Both the position numbers and the translations under genes were made by a program. 64,000 bases of DNA from Barnesiella propionica (GTDB taxonomy: Bacteria; Bacteroidota; Bacteroidia; Bacteroidales; Barnesiellaceae), in the NCBI RefSeq assembly GCF_025567045.1, contig NZ_JAOQJK010000001.1, positions 385,498 through 449,497 of the forward strand, written 5' to 3'. The stretch's first letter is position 1, and each line of letters begins with the position of its first letter. Positions 7,793-15,917 of this stretch are shown here, one piece after another. The notes beneath the pieces were generated by a model that made no database searches, was not told where the DNA came from, and saw only the letters and a program-made list of their open reading frames with translations.

Positions 7793-9520
7793 TCAGGCAG
7801 CTATTTCTTCCGTTTGCGGTTCGGTCTGTGCTTCCGCTTCGGGTTGCGGTTCATCGGGTTGTTCCGCTTCCTGCGTGGCTTGTTCCTGCAAAGCGGCTTT
7901 TTTTTCCTTAATGCGTTGGTGCCGCTTTTCGTACACTTCATTATATCCGTCTTGGATATTGGCAAGTTCTTCGGGCATATGCTTTTGGGCGAAGCCAAGC
8001 AACAGGGAGGCTGTGGCGTTGTTACCGAATGCGTCCTTGAAATTGGCAATCAGATAATCCCTGCGGATAACGGCTTTCTGCTTGGCGGTAAGGTTCTCGA
8101 TGATGCGCATTTTGTCCTCGCTCGTAAGGTAGTAATAAGAACCTTTATCTTCAATTCCCACCTCATTGAAATGCTCTTTGCGGAGTGAGGAGAGCAGGAA
8201 GAAATACACCATTTTCTCCTCGTCCTGTCCAAATTTGCGCTCTGACATATCGACCTCTAAAATCCGCTTTTTGGTGTCTTCAACGGTCTTTTCGAGGGCA
8301 ATCTCCTTGTTGCGTTTGTCCTGCTTTTCCAACTTCTCGATAGGTGAAAGCGGCATTTCGGTTGCTGTACCGTTTACGGTGGTAGCGGTATTTGCAACAT
8401 AGCACAGTGTAATGTCGTTGCTCTCAATACGGAGATAGAGGGAGATTTCTCCTGCTTCGCTTCGGGTGCGGATTGCTTCGCATTTTTCGGTGTAACCGTT
8501 CAATTCCTGCCCGTAATCCTTTTCTGCATCCTCGTATTCCTCGGTGGTATCATAATCCTCTTTTTGAGGTGCTTGGGGGCTTTCGGGGTATTTCGTTGCA
8601 TAGGTTTTAAGGCTTTCCACTTCGTAGCCCATAGCGGTAAGTCGGTCGATGACAGCTTCATTGTAATTGTAGCTTTCGTGGCAGAGGGGAACGGCAGGGT
8701 GCTGTTCCATGAGCCGCATAGCCTTTTCGGTAAGGTGCGATGTGTTCATTTCCACCAAGCAAGCGCGGTTGGCGCAATTTCCGCAACCACCCTCACAGAA
8801 CAACATCATATTATTGGTATTGTGAGGGCATGAAAGACAAAGGGTTTTGTCGAATGAATAGCGATTGAGGTCTGCGGTGTATTGCCGTTCGATGCTTTGT
8901 GCCACCTCGGAAGCTTTCATGCCTCGCCAACTATTGTACTGCACCCCCTCTTTCAGATGTTGGTCGTACACCTCACGCTGTATCTCTTCCCCATAACGGC
9001 AGATTTCACTTGCCACGCTGATTGTGATTTCGTCCTGCTCCAACAGCAAAGCGATTTCGGGTATCAAGGAAACGAATTTAAGTCGTGTACGGATATATGC
9101 CTCCGTCTTGCCGAACTGCACGGTCAAGGACTGTACATCGTGGCGACCGCTGTCTATGAGCTTTTGGTAGGCGTTGGCTTCCTCAATCGGGGTCACATCC
9201 TTACGCTGCAGGTTCTCGGTAATCGCCATTTCCTCGGCTGTCTCGTCTGAAATTTCCATGACGATAGCCGGAATTTCCGCCAATTCAGCCATGAGGGAAG
9301 CACGGTATCTGCGTTCTCCGAATACAATCTCGAAACGGTTGTCCGCAATAGGGCGCACACCGATAGGCTGAAGCACTCCCTGCTGACGGATGCTCTCGGC
9401 AAGTTCCGCAAGGCTTGTCTCGTCAAAGTTCTTACGTGGGTTGTAGTTACTCGGCTGAATGTCTGCCAATGCTACCGATGTGATGTTCTTCTCTACTGCT
9501 TGAACTGCTGTTGTTGCCAT
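7793..9520 (-). CDS. parB: ParB/Spo0J-family protein with cysteine cluster and long C-terminal extension
   Basis: About 575 residues, longer than usual ParB proteins. The N-terminal ParB domain (about 12-115) has the PSNYNPRKNFDETSLAELAESIRQ and FGERRYRAS boxes (the latter is the CTP/DNA-clamp motif of the family) and a helix-turn-helix near QFGKTEAYIRTRLKF. A central cluster (CLSCPHN ... CEGGCGNCANRACL) could bind zinc. The C-terminus is helical and ends in a Gln/Glu/Pro-rich tail. An in-frame ATG at 9526 is an alternative start. It is separated from parA by a small ribbon-helix-helix gene and a 430-base non-coding stretch, so it may be a regulator or clamp factor separate from the ParA system. 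Confidence 0.88.
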   Translation of the reverse strand: MATTAVQAVEKNITSVALADIQPSNYNPRKNFDETSLAELAESIRQQGVLQPIGVRPIADNRFEIVFGERRYRASLMAELAEIPAIVMEISDETAEEMAITENLQRKDVTPIEEANAYQKLIDSGRHDVQSLTVQFGKTEAYIRTRLKFVSLIPEIALLLEQDEITISVASEICRYGEEIQREVYDQHLKEGVQYNSWRGMKASEVAQSIERQYTADLNRYSFDKTLCLSCPHNTNNMMLFCEGGCGNCANRACLVEMNTSHLTEKAMRLMEQHPAVPLCHESYNYNEAVIDRLTAMGYEVESLKTYATKYPESPQAPQKEDYDTTEEYEDAEKDYGQELNGYTEKCEAIRTRSEAGEISLYLRIESNDITLCYVANTATTVNGTATEMPLSPIEKLEKQDKRNKEIALEKTVEDTKKRILEVDMSERKFGQDEEKMVYFFLLSSLRKEHFNEVGIEDKGSYYYLTSEDKMRIIENLTAKQKAVIRRDYLIANFKDAFGNNATASLLLGFAQKHMPEELANIQDGYNEVYEKRHQRIKEKKAALQEQATQEAEQPDEPQPEAEAQTEPQTEEIAA

Positions 9521-9526
9521 AATCAT

Positions 9527-9957
9527 AAAATTTAATTGGTTGATATTTGATTTTTTTATTTTCCCTTTTTTCGGTTCTTTTCTCTGCCTGAACCGCTTGG
9601 GATTTACAGATGCTTCAAGGGACTGACGAACAAGCTATTTTCAACGCTTTTTCCGGAAAATTACTCTTTCGCAGGAAGGAAGAATTTTACGAGAAATGCA
9701 CTTCAAAGCGGTGAAATCAAGCGCGGCAGTCCAAATTTGCGTCTGGAAAACCAACCGGCGATGGCAGGAACGAGGCCGGACAAGCGGCAAGTGGAATAAA
9801 TAAAAAAGTAATACAACCATGCGGTTATAAGAGGTAATAGAACAGGAGAACACCCAGGAGGGTATAAACAGGAAAAACGCTACCTTGTGGACGTGCCCAT
9901 AAGATAGCGGTATGCTATAAAAGGTATATCGGATGGGGACTACAACCGCCGTACCGG
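9527..9957. repeat. Non-coding leader-like segment, copy B of a dispersed family
   Basis: No gene seen. It shares ordered blocks with 7370-7560: TTTTTTATTTTCCC, CTGAACCGCTTGGGATTT at about 9589-9606, AATTACTCTTTCGCAGGAAGGAAGAATTT at about 9658-9686, and AAATCAAGCGCG at about 9714-9725. It lies upstream of leftward parB and downstream of leftward 9958-10212. The rightmost part (9820-9957) has several short hairpins but no clear T-run terminator. Confidence 0.6.
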
Positions 9958-10212
9958 TTATTTCTCGTGCTTTTCCAAATACTCTTTCATCGCCTCGTTC
10001 ACGATGTCCCGTAGAGACATATTCTTTTCGATGGCGAGGTACTTCATCCGGGTATGAATACTTTTGTTTATGACAAAGTTGCAATGTACAGCAGGCTCTT
10101 TTTCCGTTTTGACCGGTGCAGGTTCTTTCTTTTGCGTGGACTTCCCGGTGGATGACAGCAAGCCGTCCAGTCCGCTTCTCATGCCGTTTTTCAATGAATC
10201 ACTTTTGCCCAT
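9958..10212 (-). CDS. Small ribbon-helix-helix-like partner of ParA
   Basis: 84 residues. The basic, flexible N-terminus (about 1-42) is followed by CNFVINKSIHTRMKYLAIEKNMSLRDIVNEAMKEYLEKHEK, which looks like a ribbon-helix-helix fold (one strand plus two helices). It follows parA by seven bases in the same direction. This is the arrangement of ParA/ParG-like (type Ib) partition operons, where the small RHH protein binds the centromere and represses its own promoter while its flexible tail stimulates ParA (family knowledge). The role here is inferred from size, fold and position. Confidence 0.75.
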   Translation of the reverse strand: MGKSDSLKNGMRSGLDGLLSSTGKSTQKKEPAPVKTEKEPAVHCNFVINKSIHTRMKYLAIEKNMSLRDIVNEAMKEYLEKHEK

Positions 10213-10219
10213 ATCGTTT

Positions 10220-10975
10220 TTATTTTAATTTCAACACTTCTTTTGCTAACTCCATGTAGTCCTTTGCCCCGTTGCTGTTCTTGTTATACTCAAAGATATT
10301 CATGCCTTTTATCGGAGCTTCGGCCAATGATACATTGTCCCGGATGACGGTCTTGAATACCTTGTCGCAGAACGATTCGCTGATTAGTTCCGCCACACTT
10401 TTGTTGAGCGTCTTGCGCTTGTCAAACTGGGTGATGACAATGCCGCCGATATTTAGGTTTGGGTTCAAACGTTCCTTGACAATCCCGACCACATTTGTAA
10501 TCTTTGCCATTCCGCGCATGGCGAGGAACTGCGCCTGTACCGGGATAATCAGGAAATCCGCCGATGTGAGGGCGTTCAGTGTCAGCAAACCCAGCGAGGG
10601 CGGACAGTCAATCAGGATATAGTCGAATTTACGGGTTTCAAGCAATTTTGCAATCAGCCCTTTTAGTATTAATTCCCGCCCCGGCTCGTTGATAAGCTCG
10701 GATTCTGTCGCCGACAAATCGAGGCAGGACGGTACAACGGAAAGACCGTTTTCCAACTCGAATACCGGTAAGGTATATTCGCCTTTCATCGCTCCGTACA
10801 CCGTCCGTTCCTCTTCGATGGAGAGACCGCAGGATTCCGTGAGGTTTGCCTGACCGTCCATGTCGATGAGCAGTACACGCTTTTTCTTCTGCTGCAATGC
10901 GGCAGCAAGATTGATGGTGGTAGTTGTCTTTCCGACACCGCCCTTGTGGTTCAAAACTGCGATTATTTTTGTCAT
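10220..10975 (-). CDS. parA: ParA-family partition ATPase
   Basis: 251 residues. The deviant Walker A NHKGGVGKTTT is at about 9-19, followed by LLIDMDGQANLTESCGL, YILIDCPPSLGLLTLNAL and FLIIPVQAQFLAMRGM, all hallmarks of ParA/MinD ATPases. There is no N-terminal helix-turn-helix domain, so it is of the short type. It moves DNA or protein cargo by ATP-dependent binding to the nucleoid. Homologues (TraA of CTnDOT-like elements) also occur in conjugative transposons. The gene starts next to an AT-rich repeat region (10990-11220) that probably contains its promoter and centromere. A minus-strand TATCTTTG box lies around 11000-11007. Confidence 0.93.
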   Translation of the reverse strand: MTKIIAVLNHKGGVGKTTTTINLAAALQQKKKRVLLIDMDGQANLTESCGLSIEEERTVYGAMKGEYTLPVFELENGLSVVPSCLDLSATESELINEPGRELILKGLIAKLLETRKFDYILIDCPPSLGLLTLNALTSADFLIIPVQAQFLAMRGMAKITNVVGIVKERLNPNLNIGGIVITQFDKRKTLNKSVAELISESFCDKVFKTVIRDNVSLAEAPIKGMNIFEYNKNSNGAKDYMELAKEVLKLK

Positions 10976-10989
10976 AATTTCGTGTCTTT

Positions 10990-11225
10990 ATATCTGATAC
11001 AAAGATAATACTATTTTTAGTATTTACTATTATTAGTGTATACTATTTTACTACTTTTGTATATTTTAGTATTATAGCATCTACTACTATACTAAACTAA
11101 AATACTGATTGACTAAATGTAGTGCATTCTATCATTTCTGATGGGATATTTCCTAATATCCTACTTTACTAACCTTAGTATATACTACATTTAGTATTTG
11201 TTGTATAACAGCAAAATAAGCTCAT
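10990..11225. promoter_or_regulatory. Putative centromere/operator of the ParA system
   Basis: A strongly AT-rich stretch upstream of parA, full of TAGTA/TACTA words. Examples are ATACTA-TTTT-TAGTAT, TACTATTATTAGTGTATACTA, ACTAAACTAAAATACT and CTTAGTATATACTACATTTAGTAT. Such repeated half-sites upstream of a short ParA plus RHH operon match the known position of type Ib centromeres (family knowledge). The minus-strand TATCTTTG promoter box sits inside the array, so binding would also control expression. Confidence 0.65.
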
Positions 11226-11260
11226 TTTGGAATTAGTCTTATAAATCATCATCATGCGCA

Positions 11261-11653
11261 TTAGATAAATTCTGTCTCAAGTGCTTCCAACAAGTCGTGT
11301 ATTTGTTTTTCCGCTTCCTCCATATCCGATACAATGTCCTTGATGTGGTAAGGTGCGCCATTTTTACCGTGCCCATCATTTCCAATCCATAGATAGGCTT
11401 CGTAATCCGGGTCAAAACCCTCGAAATATTGTTCCATGTCAGCAATGAGGGTATCAATGTCCTCACATTTCATTTCGGCACTGAAATTAAAATCCTGCCC
11501 ATAGTTGGTATAGCGTTGGAAGTCGAACTGAATATTTGATTTATTTTTGTCATCCACACTTATACTCCAGCCTTTGCTTTGGGATATTTCCGTTACTTTT
11601 TGTATCTTTTCTTGAGCGGTCATAGTTTTGAGTTTATAGTGGGGAGACTTCAC
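11261..11653 (-). CDS. Unknown protein
   Basis: 130 residues, family not recognised. It is acidic, with IEKVTEISQSKGWSISVDD-like alternation and DFNFSAEMKCEDIDTLIADMEQYFEGFDPDYEAYLWIGNDGHGKNGAPY. The central region resembles small accessory proteins common in Bacteroidales elements. Its start at 11653 lies 20 bases inside the 3' end of the upstream gene (11634-11975), so the two are probably co-translated. If the internal ATG at 11626 is used, the overlap disappears. Confidence 0.7.
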   Translation of the reverse strand: MKSPHYKLKTMTAQEKIQKVTEISQSKGWSISVDDKNKSNIQFDFQRYTNYGQDFNFSAEMKCEDIDTLIADMEQYFEGFDPDYEAYLWIGNDGHGKNGAPYHIKDIVSDMEEAEKQIHDLLEALETEFI

Positions 11654-11975
11654 ACCGTCCTACCGATTGCTTTAATCCGTTATTTGAAAGTAATACTCCT
11701 GCAGCTCGTCTGGCCATTCGGCGGTCATAGAGCGTGGCTTTCTGGTTGTCCCGCTCGTGCCATTGCCAAATTTTGTGATTAAGTACAAGGCACAGCTCTG
11801 TCCAATGCTTGTAGTTATCTTTCCATTCTGCCTTAACCTTTCTGTATGTGTCAGCTATGGCTTCATTCCCGAACTTGTCTGCCATAGAGAAGTCCTGCCA
11901 AAAGGTTGTCATCGGGTCATAGCCAGTAATTTCCGCTATATTCCACTTGGGAATTACTATTTTTAATATTTCCAT
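11634..11975 (-). CDS. Unknown protein
   Basis: About 113 residues from the ATG at 11975 (MEILKIVIPKWN). A longer version from 12002 adds nine residues. Features are YDPMTTFWQDFSMADKFG, IADTYRKVKAEWKDNYKHWTELCLVLNHKIWQW and MARRAAGVLLSNNGLKQSVGR, a pattern seen in small hypothetical proteins of Bacteroidales conjugative elements. No known catalytic motif is visible. It overlaps the downstream leftward gene and lies left of a 570-base non-coding region that presumably holds its promoter. Confidence 0.7.
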   Translation of the reverse strand: MEILKIVIPKWNIAEITGYDPMTTFWQDFSMADKFGNEAIADTYRKVKAEWKDNYKHWTELCLVLNHKIWQWHERDNQKATLYDRRMARRAAGVLLSNNGLKQSVGRCEVSPL

Positions 11976-12325
11976 ACTTATTATTGTTTTTGTAATACTC
12001 ATGAATCAAGATTACTATTTCCCTTTGTTCGGTCTGTTTGCGACCGCCGGGAAGATTTTTCTGCTTTCAGAAGGTGGCGGGGAACAATCGGACAAGGCTG
12101 ATCCGGAAAAATACGCTCGACAGCGGAGAGGAAGATTTTTACGTGTCATTTGCGGCAGTATGCCGGCATTGGCAGGATTGGAGCCGCCGGTTACCTTTGC
12201 GGAAAATTCTGTTCCGTAGGTCGCACGGCAGCGGACTTGGGTTTAATGGGAATCCGTTAGAAAAGGAAAGATTTATGAATAAAAGAGTGAGGCGGCCAGC
12301 CGGGACGGACTTTCCGATGGACTGT

Positions 12326-12373
12326 CTTGGGACTACAGAGGGCAGGATTTATCCCGCCCCCTGTAATGCCAAG
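12326..12373. repeat. Long imperfect stem-loop
   Basis: CTTGG, ACAG, GGGC and GG on the left arm pair in order with CC, GCCC, CTGT and CCAAG on the right arm around an ATTTAT loop. Flanking GGACGGACTT and AAGTCTGTCC extend the pairing. There is no T-run, so this is not a simple terminator. Confidence 0.65.
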
Positions 12374-12408
12374 TCTGTCCGTGTCCGTCCTTTTGCAAAA
12401 AGGGGCTT

Positions 12409-12444
12409 CACGCACTTTATGTAACGTGTTACACAAAATGCGTG
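12409..12444. repeat. 36-bp near-perfect palindrome
   Basis: The centre TGTAACGTGTTACA at 12420-12433 is a perfect inverted repeat. The arms continue to CACGCA / TGCGTG with only two mismatched pairs. It may be an operator, a cruciform or a recombination site. Confidence 0.8.
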
Positions 12445-12575
12445 AGGCTGCTTGAAGCAAACTGGCCGCAGGATGTAAGGCTATATGAGGGAGAAAGGAA
12501 TTTTATAAAAGGCCGTTGGTCGATCGGAACAACAAACCGTACCGAGACTTTGCCCGATACGGTCTTGCATATAAC

Positions 12576-13208
12576 TCAGTCTATGTCATAGCCTATCATG
12601 TATTCATCGTTGATAAGCAGATAATAGTAGCCGTTGCCACAATTCCTGTATTCTTTGCTGAATCCAGCCGCCATATCTCCATTTTCGCGTGGCTCACACC
12701 ATAACGTACCGTCATAGCCACAAAAGTCGAAGCGTCCGGTGGAAAACTTTTCGCCTTGCTTCAGTGCCGTTCTGAAACGAGCCATATCCCAACTGCTGCA
12801 ATACTTCTCGATGGTGGCAAGTCCGATACACTTGCCGTCGATGCGTGTGCCGGTCGTGATGCGGTTCTCGTAGAGGGATTTATCCAAATCGGCATTAGCG
12901 ATTTTGCGAAGCCAATCATTCGTATGCGTGGCAAGTCGGGCAAGTTTCTGGTATTTCAAGACCTGTTTCTTTCCTATGTCCGCTGCATCTTCGGGAGAGG
13001 ATGACGGATAGTATATCTTCTCAATGCTTGCCCAATCCGTGAAGATGTACCCGCTTTTTCGTTTTCTTGGCGCAATAATGCCGATGACGTTTTCATTGCG
13101 GTTGATGAATAATCGCCTACGTTGTCCTGCAATCCTTACATATAAAGAGGTGGAATTCTGCTCGTTTCGGAGATAGGCTTCTGCCGGATGAATAGTTGTT
13201 GTTTCCAT
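12576..13208 (-). CDS. Unknown protein
   Basis: 210 residues, no family recognised. The N-terminus looks beta-rich (SLYVRIAGQRRRLFINRNENVIGII), the middle helical (IGKKQVLKYQKLARLATHTNDWLRKIANADLDKSLYENRITTGTRIDGKCIGLATIEKY), and the C-terminus is rich in Gly/Tyr/Asn (NCGNGYYYLLINDEYMIGYDID). No signal peptide or membrane segment is present. It is downstream of the 13256-13480 gene on the same strand with a 47-base gap and probably shares its transcript. It belongs to the accessory gene set of the element. Confidence 0.7.
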   Translation of the reverse strand: METTTIHPAEAYLRNEQNSTSLYVRIAGQRRRLFINRNENVIGIIAPRKRKSGYIFTDWASIEKIYYPSSSPEDAADIGKKQVLKYQKLARLATHTNDWLRKIANADLDKSLYENRITTGTRIDGKCIGLATIEKYCSSWDMARFRTALKQGEKFSTGRFDFCGYDGTLWCEPRENGDMAAGFSKEYRNCGNGYYYLLINDEYMIGYDID

Positions 13209-13255
13209 ATTTGTATAAATTTTGATTTTTGCTGTTCCTATTTTGGTTTACCTGT

Positions 13256-13480
13256 TCAAAGTTCCGGGATTGTGCCGTTCTTATATAGAACACCGTCCCG
13301 ATAATGGGACACGATGCCCGGCTTAAGTCCCATTTCCTCAAAGGCTATATGCCTGATATAGTCCTTGTATTCTTTGCCAATGAAATTCTTTCCACAAAGG
13401 TTGTTGAAAATCATAGGGACGGAAAAACCGTCTTCGCTCGATAATATCACTTTGTCGTCTTGTCTAATTTCTTCTACCAT
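13256..13480 (-). CDS. Unknown small protein
   Basis: 74 residues: MVEEIRQDDKVILSSEDGFSVPMIF, then FIGKEYKDYIRHIAFEEMGLKPGIVSHYRDGVLYKNGTIPEL. Family not recognised. It is the first gene of a leftward pair and is preceded by another long non-coding segment (13481-13800). The start at 13480 is the only suitable ATG. The role is unknown. Confidence 0.65.
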   Translation of the reverse strand: MVEEIRQDDKVILSSEDGFSVPMIFNNLCGKNFIGKEYKDYIRHIAFEEMGLKPGIVSHYRDGVLYKNGTIPEL

Positions 13481-13832
13481 ACTTGTTTACTTTTAATTGG
13501 TTGAACTATCATGCTGATTTTTCTTTTTCCCTGCTTTCGTTTGCCGTGCAGGTTTGTTTTCAGCTTTTTGAGGCAGCCAGAGGATGAAGCTGTGGCATCA
13601 TAAGCCAAACCCGGATAGAAAACCGACCGTGTAACAGTCTGTTTTCGTCATCCGAATGCAATGCGGCTTGGCGATTATGCGCTTCGTCCTACATTCGCCG
13701 ACGAAAAGAGTAAAGAATGACCTGCCGGTAAAAGCAAGGATTTTGTAAAAAAGAAGAGTCGTATATGATAGAAAAAACGGCTTGGGATGTGAGAAAATAC
13801 CCTGAAAAATTTGCGGTGTATCGTATTTTATG
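13481..13832. other. Non-coding segment between divergent genes
   Basis: Upstream of the leftward 13480 gene it starts with a CTTTTTCCCTGC block like the other leader-like segments. No gene is supported. Its right part carries the promoter of the rightward ATPase gene. Confidence 0.45.
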
Positions 13833-13840
13833 TAATTTTG
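13810..13840 (+). promoter_or_regulatory. Promoter of the DUF4143-type ATPase gene
   Basis: A TTTG -33 box at 13810-13813 and a TAATTTTG -7 box at 13833-13840 are 19 bases apart, a good Bacteroidetes promoter. The start codon at 13870 is 29 bases beyond the -7 box. Confidence 0.7.
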
Positions 13841-13869
13841 CAGTTGTATTTCAAAATTGCATAAACAGT

Positions 13870-15039
13870 ATGGAGGCAAAATATATCCACAGGGAGCTAT
13901 CCGCCGTGATAGAAGAGGCTTACCGCTATTTTTCAGTCATTACGGTAACAGGACCGCGCCAGTCCGGAAAGACGACGCTGCTCCGCAACTTGTTCTCATA
14001 CCTACCGTATTACTCGTTGGAAAATCTTGATGTCCGGAGTTTCGCCGAAAACGACCCGGTCGCTTTTCTGAACCAGCACACGGAGGGCATGATTCTTGAC
14101 GAGGTACACAACGCTCCGAACCTGCTGTCGTATATTCAGGGTATGGTGGACAATGATGCCGACCGGCGGTTTATCCTTTCGGGCAGTTCGCAGTTTGCCA
14201 TGCTGAAAAAGGTTACACAGTCTTTGGCAGGACGTACCGCCGTTTTCGAGTTGCTCCCCCTGTCATACTCCGAAATACGGGAGCAGATCACCGATACGCC
14301 TCTTGACAACCTGCTGTTTAACGGGTTTTACCCTGCCATTTATTCGGGCCGTAACATACCCAAATTTCTTTATCCGGCGTACATGAAAACCTATCTGGAC
14401 AAGGACGTGCGCGACCTGCTACAAATCAAGGACATGATGCAGTTCCACACATTCATCAGGCTTTGCGCCGGACGTATCGGATCGCTGTTCAAAGCCTCTG
14501 AACTGGCCAACGAAATCGGTGTCAGTTCACATACCGTTACGGCATGGCTGTCCGTCTTACAGGCATCTTATATTGTTTTCCTGCTACCTCCCTATTTCGA
14601 GAACACACGCAAACGGCTGACTAAAACTCCCAAGCTCTATTTTACGGATACAGGGCTTGCCTGTCACCTGCTCGGCATCGAATCGCCGGAACAGCTTGCA
14701 CGGGACAAGATGCGTGGGGCGTTGTTCGAGAACTTCATCGTAACGGAAGCCTTGAAGCGGCGGTATAACCAAGGCAAGGAAAGCAACCTCTATTTTTACA
14801 GGGATTCGAACCAGAACGAGGTCGATTTGCTGTTGAAAAAACATTCGGGGCTATACGGTATTGAAATCAAGTCGGCGATGACCTACCATGCGGACTTCGA
14901 GAAGGCGTTGAAACAAATGGACGGCTGGGTCAAAGAAACCATACTGGGTAAGGCGGTGGCCTATGCGGGTACACTCGAAAATACTGCTGGAGAAATCAAA
15001 CTTCTGAATTACAGTCACCTGGATGAGGTGTTGGCTTAA
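13870..15039 (+). CDS. AAA_14/DUF4143 ATP-binding protein
   Basis: 389 residues from the ATG at 13870 (MEAKYIHREL). An upstream in-frame ATG at 13765 would precede the promoter and is rejected. Walker A is TGPRQSGKTTLL near 27-38, followed by GMILDEVHNAPNLLSYIQGMVD (Walker B) and FILSGSSQFAMLKKVTQSLAGRTAVFELLPLSYSE, then a DUF4143 C-terminal domain with RDSNQNEVDLLL and GIEIKSAMTYH, a PDDEXK-like end. This family of solitary ATPases is abundant in Bacteroidales genomes; its function is poorly defined. It is probably cargo with its own promoter, convergent with the M23 gene. Confidence 0.9.
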   Translation: MEAKYIHRELSAVIEEAYRYFSVITVTGPRQSGKTTLLRNLFSYLPYYSLENLDVRSFAENDPVAFLNQHTEGMILDEVHNAPNLLSYIQGMVDNDADRRFILSGSSQFAMLKKVTQSLAGRTAVFELLPLSYSEIREQITDTPLDNLLFNGFYPAIYSGRNIPKFLYPAYMKTYLDKDVRDLLQIKDMMQFHTFIRLCAGRIGSLFKASELANEIGVSSHTVTAWLSVLQASYIVFLLPPYFENTRKRLTKTPKLYFTDTGLACHLLGIESPEQLARDKMRGALFENFIVTEALKRRYNQGKESNLYFYRDSNQNEVDLLLKKHSGLYGIEIKSAMTYHADFEKALKQMDGWVKETILGKAVAYAGTLENTAGEIKLLNYSHLDEVLA

Positions 15040-15044
15040 CAGCC

Positions 15045-15698
15045 CTATAACAGTCCAGCTAATGCCGACACACACTCCTGCTGCATGGATTTGATGTAAT
15101 CGAAGAGAACCGAGGGATTGATATTCTTGCCATTTAGCTTGCAGGTGACGTGCAAGTGCTCGCCTGTACTTCGTCCGGTCGAGCCGGTAATACCGACGGC
15201 ATCGCGGGGACGGACTACCGTACCCTTGGCGGCCAGCACCCGTGAAAGGTGGCAATAGCTGACGGTGTAATTTCCGTGCCGCAGTGTCACATACTTGCCG
15301 GACGTCTTGTCTTGTCCCACTTTGACGACCACCCCCTCCATCATGGCCAATACCTGCTCGCCCCGTGCGTGCAGGTCGATACCCCCGTGAAACTTCCTCT
15401 TCCCGGTAAACGGGTCTTTCCGGTAGCCGTATGGCGATGTAATTCTGATGCGCTGCAATGGATAAGACACACTGAGATAACGGTCAATCCACAACTTCTT
15501 ACTTTCATCGGCAGGTTTTGTCGAAGTCTCCTGTGCAGGAGCCATGCTTTCGGGTGTCGGCTCCGGCTTTTTCATACCCTCCTGCAAGGCTTCTACCTTG
15601 TATCTTTCTGGTGTCTTGGCAATCGTGTTGAACTGCGCCTGAACGGGCATCGTGCAGAATGAAATACCCGATATTGCTATCAGTAGAATTTTTCTCAT
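15045..15698 (-). CDS. Secreted M23-family peptidase
   Basis: 217 residues. The signal peptide (to about 20, VQAQ) is followed by a linker rich in Pro/Glu and an M23 metallopeptidase domain. Zinc ligands are visible in HGGID (first His/Asp pair) and GEHLHV (second His pair); the sequences SYCHLSRV and GITGSTGRSTGEHLH are typical. Such LytM peptidases cut peptidoglycan cross-links, and conjugative elements use them to open the wall for the mating channel (family knowledge). It is convergent with the ATPase gene, five bases apart. A minus-strand TAACTTTG box at 15703-15710 lies unusually near the start codon. Confidence 0.88.
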   Translation of the reverse strand: MRKILLIAISGISFCTMPVQAQFNTIAKTPERYKVEALQEGMKKPEPTPESMAPAQETSTKPADESKKLWIDRYLSVSYPLQRIRITSPYGYRKDPFTGKRKFHGGIDLHARGEQVLAMMEGVVVKVGQDKTSGKYVTLRHGNYTVSYCHLSRVLAAKGTVVRPRDAVGITGSTGRSTGEHLHVTCKLNGKNINPSVLFDYIKSMQQECVSALAGLL

Positions 15699-15778
15699 TC
15701 GGCAAAGTTATAACGGGAATTTTCATGTCGGAAACAAACTACCGTCATTTCTTGTATTGGTTTGATATTTTGCGTCTA

Positions 15779-15824
15779 TTAGTACGATTTTGATTAGATA
15801 ATTGTACTAATGAAGATAAAAACA
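15779..15824. promoter_or_regulatory. Inverted-repeat operator module between divergent genes
   Basis: TTAGTAC at 15779-15785 and GTACTAA at 15804-15810 form an inverted repeat, followed at once by TGAAGATAAAAACA at 15811-15824. The same 14-base word recurs at 53586-53599 near GTACTTAATAGTATG, also between divergent genes, which suggests a shared regulator. Confidence 0.55.
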
Positions 15825-15854
15825 GCATATTACAACCATTTATATAGCTGTATT

Positions 15855-15887
15855 TTTGTCCGTCATAATAAGATGTCTCTATCTTTG
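15855..15887 (+). promoter_or_regulatory. Promoter of the long rightward operon
   Basis: A TTTG -33 box at 15855-15858 and TATCTTTG at 15880-15887 are 21 bases apart. They lie 30 bases before the ATG at 15918. Confidence 0.75.
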
Positions 15888-15917
15888 TATAGTACAATTT
15901 TATAATATGAATATAGT

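Larger units (their letters stand above)
12003..12575. other. Non-coding, structure-rich segment
   Basis: No convincing gene. The left end (TATTTCCCTTTGTTCGG) resembles the left ends of the other leader-like segments. A rightward TACCTTTGC box lies at 12193-12201. A long stem-loop (12326-12373) and a 36-bp imperfect palindrome (12409-12444) follow. Confidence 0.55.
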
